From NCBI GenBank assembly GCA_902536765.1, contig CACAYM010000001.1:124001-188000 (forward strand): a stretch of 64,000 nucleotides of DNA. The letters are read 5' to 3'. Of the stretch, positions 50,537 to 60,832 are shown one piece after another (position 1 is the stretch's first letter; each line of letters opens with the position of its first letter). Below the pieces are notes generated by a model. That model searched no databases. It worked only from the letters and a program-made list of their open reading frames with translations, and was not told the DNA's origin. Origin of the DNA: an uncultured Pelagibacteraceae bacterium. Lineage in GTDB: Bacteria > Pseudomonadota > Alphaproteobacteria > Pelagibacterales > Pelagibacteraceae. The position numbers and the translations under genes are program-made.

Positions 50537-51696
50537 TGAATATTCATGAATATCAAGCAAAAGAATTATTAAAAAAGTTTGGCGCGCCAGTTCCAAATGG
50601 AGTTCACGGCGAAACATCTAAAGATCTATTAAATAAATCAAAATTACTTAAGACTGAAAAATACGTCTTAAAAGCCCAAATTCACTCTGGAGGAAGAGGA
50701 AAAGCTGGAGGTATTAAAATTACTAATTCGTTAGAGGAATTAAAACAAGCTGCTGATCAAATGTTAGGTAAAACGTTAGTCACTAATCAAACAGGACCAA
50801 AAGGTAAAAAAGTTAAAAAATTATATGTAGAGGAATCGTCTTACATAGATAAAGAATTTTACTTATCGTGTTTGGTAGATAGGGCAAAATCAAAGATTGC
50901 ATTTATTTCTTGTATTGAAGGAGGAATGGACATTGAGGAAATAGCAAAGAAAAATCCTGAAAAAATAATTACAACAAGAATAGACGTTGAAAAAGAAATT
51001 TCTGATTTAAATTGTGAAAAAGTTATAGATGTTTTTAAATTAGAATATGATGCTAAAGACCAAGCAATTGAACTTATTAAATCTATGTATAGATTATTTA
51101 TTGAAAAAGATGCAAGTTTAATTGAGATAAACCCTTTAGTTTTAACAAAAGAAAACAATATTCTTTGTTTAGATGCAAAAATTAATTTTGACGATAACGC
51201 TATTTTTAGACACCCAGATATTTATGAACTTCGTGATTTAAATGAAGAAGACCCAACTGAAATTGAAGCTAATAAAAAAGAACTTTCTTATATTAAACTC
51301 GATGGAAATATTGGATGTATGGTAAATGGTGCAGGACTAGCTATGGCAACAATGGATATAATAAAATTATTTGGTGGCAGCCCGGCAAACTTTTTAGATG
51401 TTGGTGGTGGAGCATCAAAGGATAAAGTTGCAGCTGCTTTTAAAATGATACTCAGTGATAAAAATGTAAAAGGTATTTTAATTAATATCTTTGGAGGCAT
51501 AATGAGATGCGATGTATTAGCTTTAGGTGTAGTTGAAGCTGCTAAAGAAATGAAAATAGATATCCCATTAGTTGTCAGATTAGCAGGTACTAACTATGAA
51601 AAAGGAAAAAAAATCTTAGACGATTCTAAATTAAAAATTATTTCTGCCTCAGATTTATCTGAAGCTGCAAAAAAAGTTGTAGAGATTACTAAATAA
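50536..51696 (+). CDS. sucC: succinyl-CoA synthetase beta subunit
   Basis: [96 protein letters not shown]. Confidence 0.98.
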   Translation: MNIHEYQAKELLKKFGAPVPNGVHGETSKDLLNKSKLLKTEKYVLKAQIHSGGRGKAGGIKITNSLEELKQAADQMLGKTLVTNQTGPKGKKVKKLYVEESSYIDKEFYLSCLVDRAKSKIAFISCIEGGMDIEEIAKKNPEKIITTRIDVEKEISDLNCEKVIDVFKLEYDAKDQAIELIKSMYRLFIEKDASLIEINPLVLTKENNILCLDAKINFDDNAIFRHPDIYELRDLNEEDPTEIEANKKELSYIKLDGNIGCMVNGAGLAMATMDIIKLFGGSPANFLDVGGGASKDKVAAAFKMILSDKNVKGILINIFGGIMRCDVLALGVVEAAKEMKIDIPLVVRLAGTNYEKGKKILDDSKLKIISASDLSEAAKKVVEITK

Positions 51697-51697
51697 T

Positions 51698-52573
51698 ATG
51701 TCGATATTAGTGAATAAAAATACAAAACTTATTTGTCAAGGTTTCACTGGTTCTCATGGAACATTTCATTCTGAACAGTCTATTTTATATGGAACCAATT
51801 TAGTAGGTGGAGTAACACCTAGAAAGGGAGGCCAAACACATCTTGGTAAACCAGTCTTTGATACAGTTAAGGAAGCTAAAGAAAAGACTGGTGCAAATGC
51901 CACTATGATTTATGTTCCAGCAAAGTTTGCAGCAAATGCAATTATTGAAGCAATAGAGGCATCAATTGAAATTATAGTTTGTGTTACTGAGGGAATTCCA
52001 ATTATTGATATGTTGAAGGTAAAAAAGTATTTATCTAAATCTAAATCAAGATTAATTGGGCCTAACTGTCCTGGTATTATTACACCTGATGAATGTAAAA
52101 TTGGAATCATGCCTGGAAATATCCATAAAAAAGGATCAGTTGGAATAGTCTCAAGATCTGGAACACTAACCTACGAGGCTGTAGCACAAACAACAGCTAA
52201 TGGACTAGGCCAATCAACATGCATCGGAATTGGAGGAGATCCAATCAATGGGACAAATTTTATAGATTGTTTGGATTTATTTTTGAAAGATGAAAGTACA
52301 AAATCAATTGTTATGATTGGTGAAATTGGTGGAAGTGCTGAGGAAGAGGCAGCTGAATTTATCTCTAAACATGAAATAAAAAAACCAATGGTTGGTTTTA
52401 TTGCTGGTCTCACAGCACCCAAAGGTAAAAGAATGGGACATGCGGGAGCAATTATTTCTGGTGGGAAAGGTGGAGCTAAAGAAAAGATAAAAATTTTGCA
52501 AAAAGCAGGTATTACAATTACAGAGTCGCCTGCAGATATTGGAAAAACCTTACTTAATAAATTGTCACTTTAA
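51698..52573 (+). CDS. sucD: succinyl-CoA synthetase alpha subunit
   Basis: [83 protein letters not shown]. Confidence 0.98.
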   Translation: MSILVNKNTKLICQGFTGSHGTFHSEQSILYGTNLVGGVTPRKGGQTHLGKPVFDTVKEAKEKTGANATMIYVPAKFAANAIIEAIEASIEIIVCVTEGIPIIDMLKVKKYLSKSKSRLIGPNCPGIITPDECKIGIMPGNIHKKGSVGIVSRSGTLTYEAVAQTTANGLGQSTCIGIGGDPINGTNFIDCLDLFLKDESTKSIVMIGEIGGSAEEEAAEFISKHEIKKPMVGFIAGLTAPKGKRMGHAGAIISGGKGGAKEKIKILQKAGITITESPADIGKTLLNKLSL

Positions 52574-52608
52574 AATCTATAGTTAAACATTATAATAAGA
52601 TAATAATA

Positions 52609-55482
52609 ATGACTTCTAGTAAAAATATTGAATTTAAAAAGACCTCTTTTTTAAATAAGTCAAATAGTGCATTTATTGAAGAAATGTACATCAAGTATAT
52701 TGAAAAAGATCCTAATCTACCCGAAAGTTGGAGAGAATATTTTAAAGATCTTAACGATGATATTGAATCAATAATTAAAGAAGTAGAGGGACCTTCTTGG
52801 GCTCAAAGAAAAAAAGTAAATCTAGATAAAATAACTGACGAATTAGCAGGACAGAATCAAAATATCAAAACATCAGGAAGTTCAATAACACAATCAATTA
52901 AAGCTATTGCACTTATTAGAGCATATAGAATTAGAGGCCATTTGATAGCAAACCTTGACCCATTAGGAATGATGGAAAGAAATTATATACATGAGCTTCA
53001 TCCTCAAGATCATGGTTTCAAAAAAGAAGATTACAATAAAAAAATTTTTATAGGATCTTATCTAAATACTACCTCTGCATCCATAAATGAAATTTTACAA
53101 AAATTAAGAAAAGTATATTGCTCAAATATTGGAGTGGAATATATGCATATTTCAGATCCTGTAGAAAAAATTTGGTTTAGAGAGAGAATGGAAAAAGAGG
53201 AAAATCAAATTAACTTCACAAGTAATGGAAAAAAGGCAATTTTTAATAAAATAGTCCAGGCAGAAGGTTTTGAAAAATTTCTCGCAAAAAAATATGTAGG
53301 CACAAAAAGATTTGGTCTTGATGGCGCAGAATCTTTAATACCTGCCTTAGAGCAAATAATTAAAAGAGGTGGTCAATTAGGTGTAAAAGAAATCAAAATA
53401 GGAATGCCCCATAGAGGAAGATTGAACGTACTGGCAAATGTCTTACAAAAATCCTACAAACGGATATTTAATGAGTTTGCTGGAGAAATTTCCAATCTTA
53501 GAAAAGAAGATTCAACTGGAGATGTGAAATATCATTTAGGTGCTTCTTCAGATAGAGAATTTGATGGAAATTCTGTTCATGTAAGTTTAACTGATAATCC
53601 TTCCCATTTAGAGGCTGTTAACCCTATCGTGTTGGGACAGACGAGGGCCAAACAATTTTTTCATAAAGATTTAAAAAGAAAACAGGTTATTCCAATTCTA
53701 ATTCACGGCGATGCTGCTTTTGCAGGACAAGGTATAGTTGCAGAATGTTTTGCCATGTCTGGATTAAAGGGACATAACACGGGTGGTACGATACATATTA
53801 TAGTTAATAATCAAATTGGTTTTACGACTAGTCCTAGATTTGCACGTTCTAGTCCTTACCCATCTGATTTAGGAAAAATAGTAGACGCACCCATTTTACA
53901 CTGTAATGGAGATGATCCAGAGGCTGTTGTGCATTGCGCTAAAATTGCAATAGAGTTTAGGCAAAAATTTAGCAAAGACGTAGTTATAGACATGATATGT
54001 TATAGAAGATTTGGTCATAATGAAGGAGATGAACCTTCTTTTACACAACCATTAATGTATAAAAAAATCAGGTCACATCCATCAACATTAAAAATATATG
54101 GTGAAAAATTAATAAAAGAAAAAACTATAAGTAAAAGCGATCTTGAAAATCAAATTATATCTTTTAGATCTTTATTAGATGAACAATTTAAAACAGCAAA
54201 AGATATTAAACCAAAACTAGATTGGTTTGAGGGTACTTGGTCGAGGTACCAACCAAAAAAAGGCAAAGATAGAAGAGGAGCGACTGGAGTTGATATAGAT
54301 AAAATAATTAAGATTTCAGAAAAAATAAATAAAGTTAGTGAAAAAATAAATATACATAAAACAATTCAAAAAATATTAACCAATAGACACAAATGTATAT
54401 TGGATAAAAAAAACATTGATTGGGCAAGTGCTGAAAGTTTAGCTTTTGCAACGCTTTTAGACGAAGGTTATCCTGTTAGATTAGTTGGACAAGATTCAGG
54501 CAGAGGTACTTTCAGCCAAAGACATTCAGTTTTAAGAAATCAAGAGGACAATACAAGATTTATTCCTTTGAACAATATTTCCAAAAACCAAAAAAATTTT
54601 GAGATAGTAGATAGTCTACTATCTGAATTAGCAGTTTTAGGTTTTGAGTATGGGTATAGTCTAGTTGAACCTGAAACCTTAACGATGTGGGAGGCACAAT
54701 TTGGCGATTTTGCAAATGGAGCTCAAGTTATTATTGATCAATTCATATCATCAGGAGAAAGAAAATGGTCACGTGCATCAGGGCTAGTTTTGCTTTTACC
54801 ACACGGATATGAGGGACAAGGTCCAGAACATTCATCAGCTAGATTAGAAAGATTTCTACAATTATGTGGTCAGGAAAATCTTCAAGTTATGAATTGTACA
54901 ACTCCAGCAAATTACTTTCACGCACTAAGAAGACAAATACACAGAGATTTTAGAAAACCACTCGTCATCATGACACCTAAATCATTACTAAGACATAAAA
55001 TTTGTGTTTCAAATTTAGATGATTTTAGTAAGAAAAACTCTTTTCACAGAATTTTAGAAGACCATGCTTTTGAGAAGAAAAATGGTTTTTTAGAATTAGA
55101 AAAATCAAAAAATATTAACAAGGTAATTATGTGTTCAGGAAAAATATATTTTGATCTACTAGAGGCAAGAGAAAAATACAAAAGAAGAGACGTCGTTTTA
55201 CTGAGAATTGAACAGCTTTATCCTTTTCCAGCTAAATCATTAGTAAAATCTATTAAACCATATGCTAAAAATGCTGAATTTATATGGTGCCAAGAAGAAC
55301 CAAAAAATATGGGGGCATGGTCGCATGTGAGAGATTATATACAATGGACATTGGACTTTATTAAAGCTAATAATAAAAATGTTTCTTATATTGGAAGAGC
55401 TCCAGCTGCCTCTCCAGCGACTGGATATGCTAAAAGGCACGTTGCTCAACAAAAAGGAATTTTGGAAAAAGTGTTTAATTAA
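52609..55482 (+). CDS. sucA: 2-oxoglutarate dehydrogenase E1 component
   Basis: RAYRIRGHLIANLDPLG, EIKIGMPHRGRLNVLANVLQK, HLGASSDREFDGNSVHVSLTDNPSHLEAVNPIVLGQTRAKQ, LVLLLPHGYEGQGPEHSSARLERFLQL. Confidence 0.98.
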   Translation: MTSSKNIEFKKTSFLNKSNSAFIEEMYIKYIEKDPNLPESWREYFKDLNDDIESIIKEVEGPSWAQRKKVNLDKITDELAGQNQNIKTSGSSITQSIKAIALIRAYRIRGHLIANLDPLGMMERNYIHELHPQDHGFKKEDYNKKIFIGSYLNTTSASINEILQKLRKVYCSNIGVEYMHISDPVEKIWFRERMEKEENQINFTSNGKKAIFNKIVQAEGFEKFLAKKYVGTKRFGLDGAESLIPALEQIIKRGGQLGVKEIKIGMPHRGRLNVLANVLQKSYKRIFNEFAGEISNLRKEDSTGDVKYHLGASSDREFDGNSVHVSLTDNPSHLEAVNPIVLGQTRAKQFFHKDLKRKQVIPILIHGDAAFAGQGIVAECFAMSGLKGHNTGGTIHIIVNNQIGFTTSPRFARSSPYPSDLGKIVDAPILHCNGDDPEAVVHCAKIAIEFRQKFSKDVVIDMICYRRFGHNEGDEPSFTQPLMYKKIRSHPSTLKIYGEKLIKEKTISKSDLENQIISFRSLLDEQFKTAKDIKPKLDWFEGTWSRYQPKKGKDRRGATGVDIDKIIKISEKINKVSEKINIHKTIQKILTNRHKCILDKKNIDWASAESLAFATLLDEGYPVRLVGQDSGRGTFSQRHSVLRNQEDNTRFIPLNNISKNQKNFEIVDSLLSELAVLGFEYGYSLVEPETLTMWEAQFGDFANGAQVIIDQFISSGERKWSRASGLVLLLPHGYEGQGPEHSSARLERFLQLCGQENLQVMNCTTPANYFHALRRQIHRDFRKPLVIMTPKSLLRHKICVSNLDDFSKKNSFHRILEDHAFEKKNGFLELEKSKNINKVIMCSGKIYFDLLEAREKYKRRDVVLLRIEQLYPFPAKSLVKSIKPYAKNAEFIWCQEEPKNMGAWSHVRDYIQWTLDFIKANNKNVSYIGRAPAASPATGYAKRHVAQQKGILEKVFN

Positions 55483-56790
55483 ATGAATGAAAAAATTGTA
55501 GTACCCGCTTTAGGTGAAAGTGTTACAGAAGCAACAATAGCCAAGTGGCTAAAGAGTGTTGGTGATACTGTAGAAGTTGATGAACCTATAGTAGAATTAG
55601 AAACTGACAAGGTAAATTTAGAGGTACCATCTCCTGTAAGTGGAACAATTGGTGACATCAAACATAAAGATGGTGAAGTAGTAGAAGTTGGAGCTGTTTT
55701 GGGATCAATACAAGCTAATGGCAATGAGACTGTTCAAGAAATAAAAAAAATAGAACCAGATGTTAAAATTGAGCAGGTAAAAGACCCACCAGAGGAAAAA
55801 GTTGAAAAGATTGTAGAGGAAGTCAAACCTTTAGAATTAGAGGAAGAAGTAGAGGATGAAACATCTTTAGAAGAAGAACCTTTGGTTCTTACAGAAGAAA
55901 TACCTACAAATGGTTCTAGAAAAAATAATTTGTCAAATACACTTTCTCCGTCAGTAAGAAAAATTGTTGCTGAAAACAAGATAGATTTAAAATCAATACA
56001 AGGATCAGGAAAAGATGGCCAAGTTCTAAAAGGCGATTTAATAAATTTAATGTCAAAATCTCCAAAACCCTCAGAAAGAAAAATTAAATTTGGACAAGAA
56101 GAAAGAATTAAAATGAGCAGATTGAGACAGACAATTGCAAAAAGACTAAAACAAGCACAAGAAAATGCTGCCCTTTTAACTACATTTAATGAAGTTGATA
56201 TGTCTAATGTTATTAAAATGAGAAAAGATTATCAGGATGATTTTTTAAAAAAATATGGAGTTAAGCTTGGGTTTATGTCTTTTTTTGTAAAAGCAAGCAT
56301 TGAAGCTCTAAAATTATTTCCAGCTGTTAACGCTGAAATAGACGGAGAAGAAATAGTCTATAAAAATTACTATAATATAAGTTTTGCAGTTGCTACAGAT
56401 AAAGGATTAGTTGTTCCTGTTTTAAAAAATGCAGATGAAATGTCTTTTGCTCAAATTGAAAACGAAATTAAAACAATCTCTGAAAAAGCTAGAGACGGTA
56501 AGCTAACTATAGAGGATCTTCAAGGCGGTACATTTACTATAAGTAATGGTGGTGTTTACGGCTCAATGCTTTCTACGCCAATTCTAAACTTACCCCAATC
56601 AGGAGTTCTAGGCATGCATAATATTGTTGATAGACCTGTTGTAGTTGATGGCGGAATTAAAGTTAGACCCGTCATGTATTTAGCGCTATCATATGATCAT
56701 AGAATAATCGATGGTAAAGACTCTGTATCATTTTTAAAATTGATAAAAGAAAAATTAGAGAATCCAGAAAAATTATTTTTAGAAATTTAA
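55483..56790 (+). CDS. sucB: 2-oxoglutarate dehydrogenase E2 (dihydrolipoyl succinyltransferase)
   Basis: Lipoyl domain VPALGESVTEATIAKWLKSVGDTVEVDEPIVELETDKVNLEVPSPVSG; LSPSVRKIVAENKI E3-binding domain; catalytic SYDHRIIDGKDSVSFL. Confidence 0.98.
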   Translation: MNEKIVVPALGESVTEATIAKWLKSVGDTVEVDEPIVELETDKVNLEVPSPVSGTIGDIKHKDGEVVEVGAVLGSIQANGNETVQEIKKIEPDVKIEQVKDPPEEKVEKIVEEVKPLELEEEVEDETSLEEEPLVLTEEIPTNGSRKNNLSNTLSPSVRKIVAENKIDLKSIQGSGKDGQVLKGDLINLMSKSPKPSERKIKFGQEERIKMSRLRQTIAKRLKQAQENAALLTTFNEVDMSNVIKMRKDYQDDFLKKYGVKLGFMSFFVKASIEALKLFPAVNAEIDGEEIVYKNYYNISFAVATDKGLVVPVLKNADEMSFAQIENEIKTISEKARDGKLTIEDLQGGTFTISNGGVYGSMLSTPILNLPQSGVLGMHNIVDRPVVVDGGIKVRPVMYLALSYDHRIIDGKDSVSFLKLIKEKLENPEKLFLEI

Positions 56791-58190
56791 TGGCTGAAAA
56801 ATTTCAAGCAGTAGTAATTGGAGGTGGCCCTGGTGGTTATGTGTGTGCAATAAGATTATCTCAATTAGGTTTTAGAACGGCATGTGTAGAGGCACGAAAT
56901 ACACTTGGTGGTACTTGTCTTAATGTAGGATGTATACCCTCAAAAAGTTTACTGAACTTGTCAGAAAATTTTCAAAAAGCAAAAAAATTACAAAATCTAG
57001 GAATTGAAGTAGGTGAGGTTAAACTAAATTTAGAAAAGATGATGAAAAATAAGGAAAAATCAGTCTCCATTCTTACAAAAGGAGTCGAATTTTTGTTCAA
57101 AAAAAATAAAGTCTCTCATTTCAATGGAACTGGCTCTATAGCATCTGCAAATGAAGTTTTAGTAACAACAAAAGATAATAAAAAAATTTCTTTAAATACA
57201 GATAATATAATTATTTCTACAGGTTCAATACCAGTTGAGTTGCCAGGTATTAAGTTTGATGAAAAAATTGTTCTATCTTCATCTGGTGCTCTTGATCTTA
57301 AAAGTGTACCAAAAAAAATGGTTATAGTAGGAGGTGGATATATTGGTCTTGAAATGGGATCTGTATGGTCGAGACTGGGCTCGGAAGTTCATGTAGTCGA
57401 AGCATTAAACTATATTACACCAGGAATGGATAAAGAAATCTCCTCAGAGTTTTTAAAAATTTTGAAGAAGCAAGGAATTATTTTTCATCTTGAGACAAAA
57501 GTACAAAACATCAAAAATGAAAAAAATTCTGCAAAAATTTCAATACAAGATAAAACTGGCAAAAATAGTGAATTAATTGCAGATGTTGTTTTGATTTCTG
57601 TTGGTAGAAAAGCAAATACGAAAAATCTTAATTTAGAAAAAATTGGTGTGAGCTTAGATAATAAAAAAAGAATTAAAGTAAATAAAGAATTTAGAACTAG
57701 CACAAAAAATATTTTTGCAATAGGTGATGTGATCTCAGGTCCAATGTTAGCGCACAAGGCTGAAGAAGAAGGTATAGCGGTTGCAGAATTGATAGCGGGT
57801 CAATCGGGCCATGTAAATTATGACTTAATTCCTGGGGTAATTTACACATCTCCTGAAGTTGCTGTTATCGGAAAAACTGAAGAGCAATTAAAAGAAGGCA
57901 ATATAAAATACAAAGTCGGCAAATTTCCTTTTATGGCTAATTCAAGAGCTAAAACTGTTAATAATGCAGAAGGTTTTGTTAAAATATTAGCAGATGAAAA
58001 GACTGACAAGGTATTAGGTGTTCACATGATTGGATCGCACGTTGGAGAAATGATTGCAGAAATGGCAGTTGCGATGGAATTTGGTGCAAGTTCAGAAGAC
58101 ATTGCTAGGACTTGCCATGCTCATCCCACTTTTTCAGAAGCAATTAAAGAAGCAGCTTTATCTGTAGAAAAAAGAGCAATACACTCTTAA
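56790..58190 (+). CDS. lpdA: dihydrolipoyl dehydrogenase (E3)
   Basis: AVVIGGGPGGYVCAIRLSQLG, LGGTCLNVGCIPSKSLLN, VVIVGGGYIGLEMGSVW-type second NAD fold, AIGDVISGPMLAHKAEEEGIAVAE, CHAHPTFSEAIKEAAL. Confidence 0.98.
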   Translation: MAEKFQAVVIGGGPGGYVCAIRLSQLGFRTACVEARNTLGGTCLNVGCIPSKSLLNLSENFQKAKKLQNLGIEVGEVKLNLEKMMKNKEKSVSILTKGVEFLFKKNKVSHFNGTGSIASANEVLVTTKDNKKISLNTDNIIISTGSIPVELPGIKFDEKIVLSSSGALDLKSVPKKMVIVGGGYIGLEMGSVWSRLGSEVHVVEALNYITPGMDKEISSEFLKILKKQGIIFHLETKVQNIKNEKNSAKISIQDKTGKNSELIADVVLISVGRKANTKNLNLEKIGVSLDNKKRIKVNKEFRTSTKNIFAIGDVISGPMLAHKAEEEGIAVAELIAGQSGHVNYDLIPGVIYTSPEVAVIGKTEEQLKEGNIKYKVGKFPFMANSRAKTVNNAEGFVKILADEKTDKVLGVHMIGSHVGEMIAEMAVAMEFGASSEDIARTCHAHPTFSEAIKEAALSVEKRAIHS

Positions 58191-58211
58191 AAAAAAGCTT
58201 AATATAAATCA

Positions 58212-60167
58212 ATGAAAGTTCCGATTCTTTTACCAAAAATATTCAATCATCCTTTCACCTACGAAACTAATTTAAAATTAAGATTAGGAGACTATGTAGA
58301 GGTGCCATTCGGAAAAACAAAAACCGTTGGAGTTGTGTGGGATGAATTTGAAAAGAATACAGAAAAAAAATTTCAAACAAAAAAAATTATCAAAAAGCTA
58401 AAGATACCAAATCTTAATAAAAAAATGGTTAACTTTATAAATTGGTTTGCAGAATATAATGTTATTCCGAAAGGTATGGCCTTAAAATTAAGTTTATTAA
58501 ATAATAGTAATCTAGATGAATTTCAAAAAAATGAACTACAAAATTATTCTATAAATTTAAAAAAAAAAATATTTAATTTAACCAAAACACAGAAAGATAG
58601 TTTAAAAAAAATAGAAAAAAAAAATAACGAATTTAGGGTTCATGTTGTCCAAGGAGTTACTGGTTCAGGCAAAACTATTGTTTATTTCCATACGATAAAA
58701 AAAATTCTCGACAAGTCCAGACAGTGTTTAATTTTACTTCCAGAAATAGGATTAATATCACAATTTGAAAAAAAATTTACGGAGTTTTTTGGTTTTTATC
58801 CTGCGATATGGCATTCTGGAATAAGCCAAAAGAATAGAAAAATTATTTGGAACGGAGTTGTAAATAATAAAATAAAAATAGTAATTGGAGCAAGGTCCTC
58901 TTTATTTCTTCCTTTTAGTGATTTAGGACTTATTATTGTTGATGAAGAGCATGATCAGTCATTCAAGCAAGATGAAGGAGTAATTTACAATGCGAGAGAT
59001 ATGGCCATATCAAGAGCTTTCTTTGAAAATTTTCCAATTAATTTAGTCACATCTATTCCCTCGTTAGAAACTTTTAATAACATAAAAAAAGGAAAATTTT
59101 CTGTTTCTAAAATATCAGAAAGATTTGAAAAGGCTTCTTTACCAAATTATGAAATAATTAATTTAAATAAAACAAAGCTAGAACCTAATTCCTGGTTATC
59201 CAAAGAGATAATTGAAAAAGTAAAATATCATTTGTCAATTAATGATCAGGTATTATTTTTTGTAAATCGTAGAGGTTTTGCACCAAACGTTTTTTGTAAA
59301 AAATGCTTAAAAATATTTGCTTGCCCAAATTGCTCAATTAATCTCGTTTACCATAAAACAAAAGAAATTTTGTTATGTCATTATTGCGGATATAAATCAC
59401 AAATTAATTTGGAATGTAAGGATAATAAAAAATGTGATTTAGTTTTTTATGGTCCTGGCGTTGAGAGGATTGCTGAGGAGGTTAAAAAAAAATTTCCTTC
59501 ACAAAATCATTTAATTTTTTCAAGCGACACAATGAATAAAAAAAATTCAAAAGATATATTAAAAAAAATAGTCGATAATAAAATTCAAATTTTGATAGGA
59601 ACACAATTAATTTCTAAAGGTTTTCATTTCCCACATTTAAATTGTATTGTCGTCGTAGATATCGATCTTAGCTCGCAAGGACATGATTTAAGAGGTACCG
59701 AAAAAAATTTACAACTTTATCATCAACTTTCAGGAAGAGCAGGTAGAGCAGGAAAACCTGCAATGGTATATTTTCAAACTTATAATTTAAACAAAAATAT
59801 GATCTCGGATATTACAAATGAAAACCCAGAAATTTTTTTAGAAAAAGAGCTGGAGTTAAGAAAAATAAATGGATTACCACCTTTTCAAAGATTTATTTCA
59901 TTGATAGTTACTGGTTCAAACGAAAAAAAAACCGAACAAGAAGCAAAGAGATTTAAAATTTACATTGAAAAAATTTTAGATGGTAAAGTATTAGGACCAG
60001 TAAATTCCCCAATATTTCGTATCAGAAAAAAGTTTAGAGTAAGACTATTAATTAGATCAAAAAAATCTTTAAATATTCAAAAAAAATTGGCAACTTTGAT
60101 CTCAAATTTCAAATTTTTAAATGGAATAAAACTGACGGTTGATGTCGACCCAATAAACTTCAATTAA
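58212..60167 (+). CDS. priA: primosomal protein N' (replication restart helicase)
   Basis: VVQGVTGSGKTIVYFHTI, LLPEIGLISQFEKKF, WHSGISQKNRK, IIVDEEHDQSFKQDEGVIYNARDMAI, zinc-binding CX2C sets (CKKCLKIFACPNCSINL, LCHYCG), LSGRAGRAGKPA. Confidence 0.97.
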   Translation: MKVPILLPKIFNHPFTYETNLKLRLGDYVEVPFGKTKTVGVVWDEFEKNTEKKFQTKKIIKKLKIPNLNKKMVNFINWFAEYNVIPKGMALKLSLLNNSNLDEFQKNELQNYSINLKKKIFNLTKTQKDSLKKIEKKNNEFRVHVVQGVTGSGKTIVYFHTIKKILDKSRQCLILLPEIGLISQFEKKFTEFFGFYPAIWHSGISQKNRKIIWNGVVNNKIKIVIGARSSLFLPFSDLGLIIVDEEHDQSFKQDEGVIYNARDMAISRAFFENFPINLVTSIPSLETFNNIKKGKFSVSKISERFEKASLPNYEIINLNKTKLEPNSWLSKEIIEKVKYHLSINDQVLFFVNRRGFAPNVFCKKCLKIFACPNCSINLVYHKTKEILLCHYCGYKSQINLECKDNKKCDLVFYGPGVERIAEEVKKKFPSQNHLIFSSDTMNKKNSKDILKKIVDNKIQILIGTQLISKGFHFPHLNCIVVVDIDLSSQGHDLRGTEKNLQLYHQLSGRAGRAGKPAMVYFQTYNLNKNMISDITNENPEIFLEKELELRKINGLPPFQRFISLIVTGSNEKKTEQEAKRFKIYIEKILDGKVLGPVNSPIFRIRKKFRVRLLIRSKKSLNIQKKLATLISNFKFLNGIKLTVDVDPINFN

Positions 60168-60188
60168 TAAGCAAAAAATTAACCTATT

Positions 60189-60217
60189 TTGACAACGAGG
60201 TACTTGAAGACAATAGT
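60189..60217 (+). promoter_or_regulatory. candidate sigma-70-like promoter for the atp operon
   Basis: TTGACA (60189-60194), 17-nt spacer, AATAGT (60212-60217; 4/6 to TATAAT), in the 107-bp priA-atpH gap. Confidence 0.45.
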
Positions 60218-60274
60218 CTCATATGTTACTTAATTTTCGAATTTTTAAATTCATCAATTCATAAAGGATCTAAG

Positions 60275-60832
60275 TTGAGCAAAAAAAATAGTCTCTCTGA
60301 AGTAACTTTTAGCAGATATTCTCTGGCTCTTTATGAGCTAGCTCATGAATCAGACTCTGTAAATGAGGTAGAGATACAGGCATTAACAATAGTTGATCTG
60401 ATATCTAAAAGCGAAGATTTAAAGTTTTGCATTAAAAGTCCCACAATAAGCAAGAAAGAGTTGGAAAATTTGATCAATTCTATTTCAGAAAAAAATAATA
60501 TGAATGAGTTGTTAAAAAAATTTCTATTTTTTCTTATTCATAAAAGAAGATTCTTCTATGTTGATAAAATTTTAAGAGAATTTATTGAAACTTGTTCCAA
60601 GAAAAGAGGAGAAATAAAAGCAGAATTAATTTCAGCAAAAGATTTAAGTGAAAGTGATGTAGAAAATATTAAAAATGATCTCTCGAATTCCTTTAATTCA
60701 AAAATAAAACTTACTTATAAAAACGACAAAAGTTTAGTTGGAGGATTAATTTTGCAAGTTGGCAGTACTATGATTGACACATCAATTAAAAATAAATTAC
60801 AAAAAATAGAAAAACAAATGGTTGAGGCATAA
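60275..60832 (+). CDS. atpH: F0F1 ATP synthase delta subunit (TTG start)
   Basis: SRYSLALYELAHES-type N-terminus; C-terminal KLTYKNDKSLVGGLILQVGSTMIDTSIKNKLQKIEKQM; upstream of atpA. Confidence 0.95.
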   Translation: MSKKNSLSEVTFSRYSLALYELAHESDSVNEVEIQALTIVDLISKSEDLKFCIKSPTISKKELENLINSISEKNNMNELLKKFLFFLIHKRRFFYVDKILREFIETCSKKRGEIKAELISAKDLSESDVENIKNDLSNSFNSKIKLTYKNDKSLVGGLILQVGSTMIDTSIKNKLQKIEKQMVEA

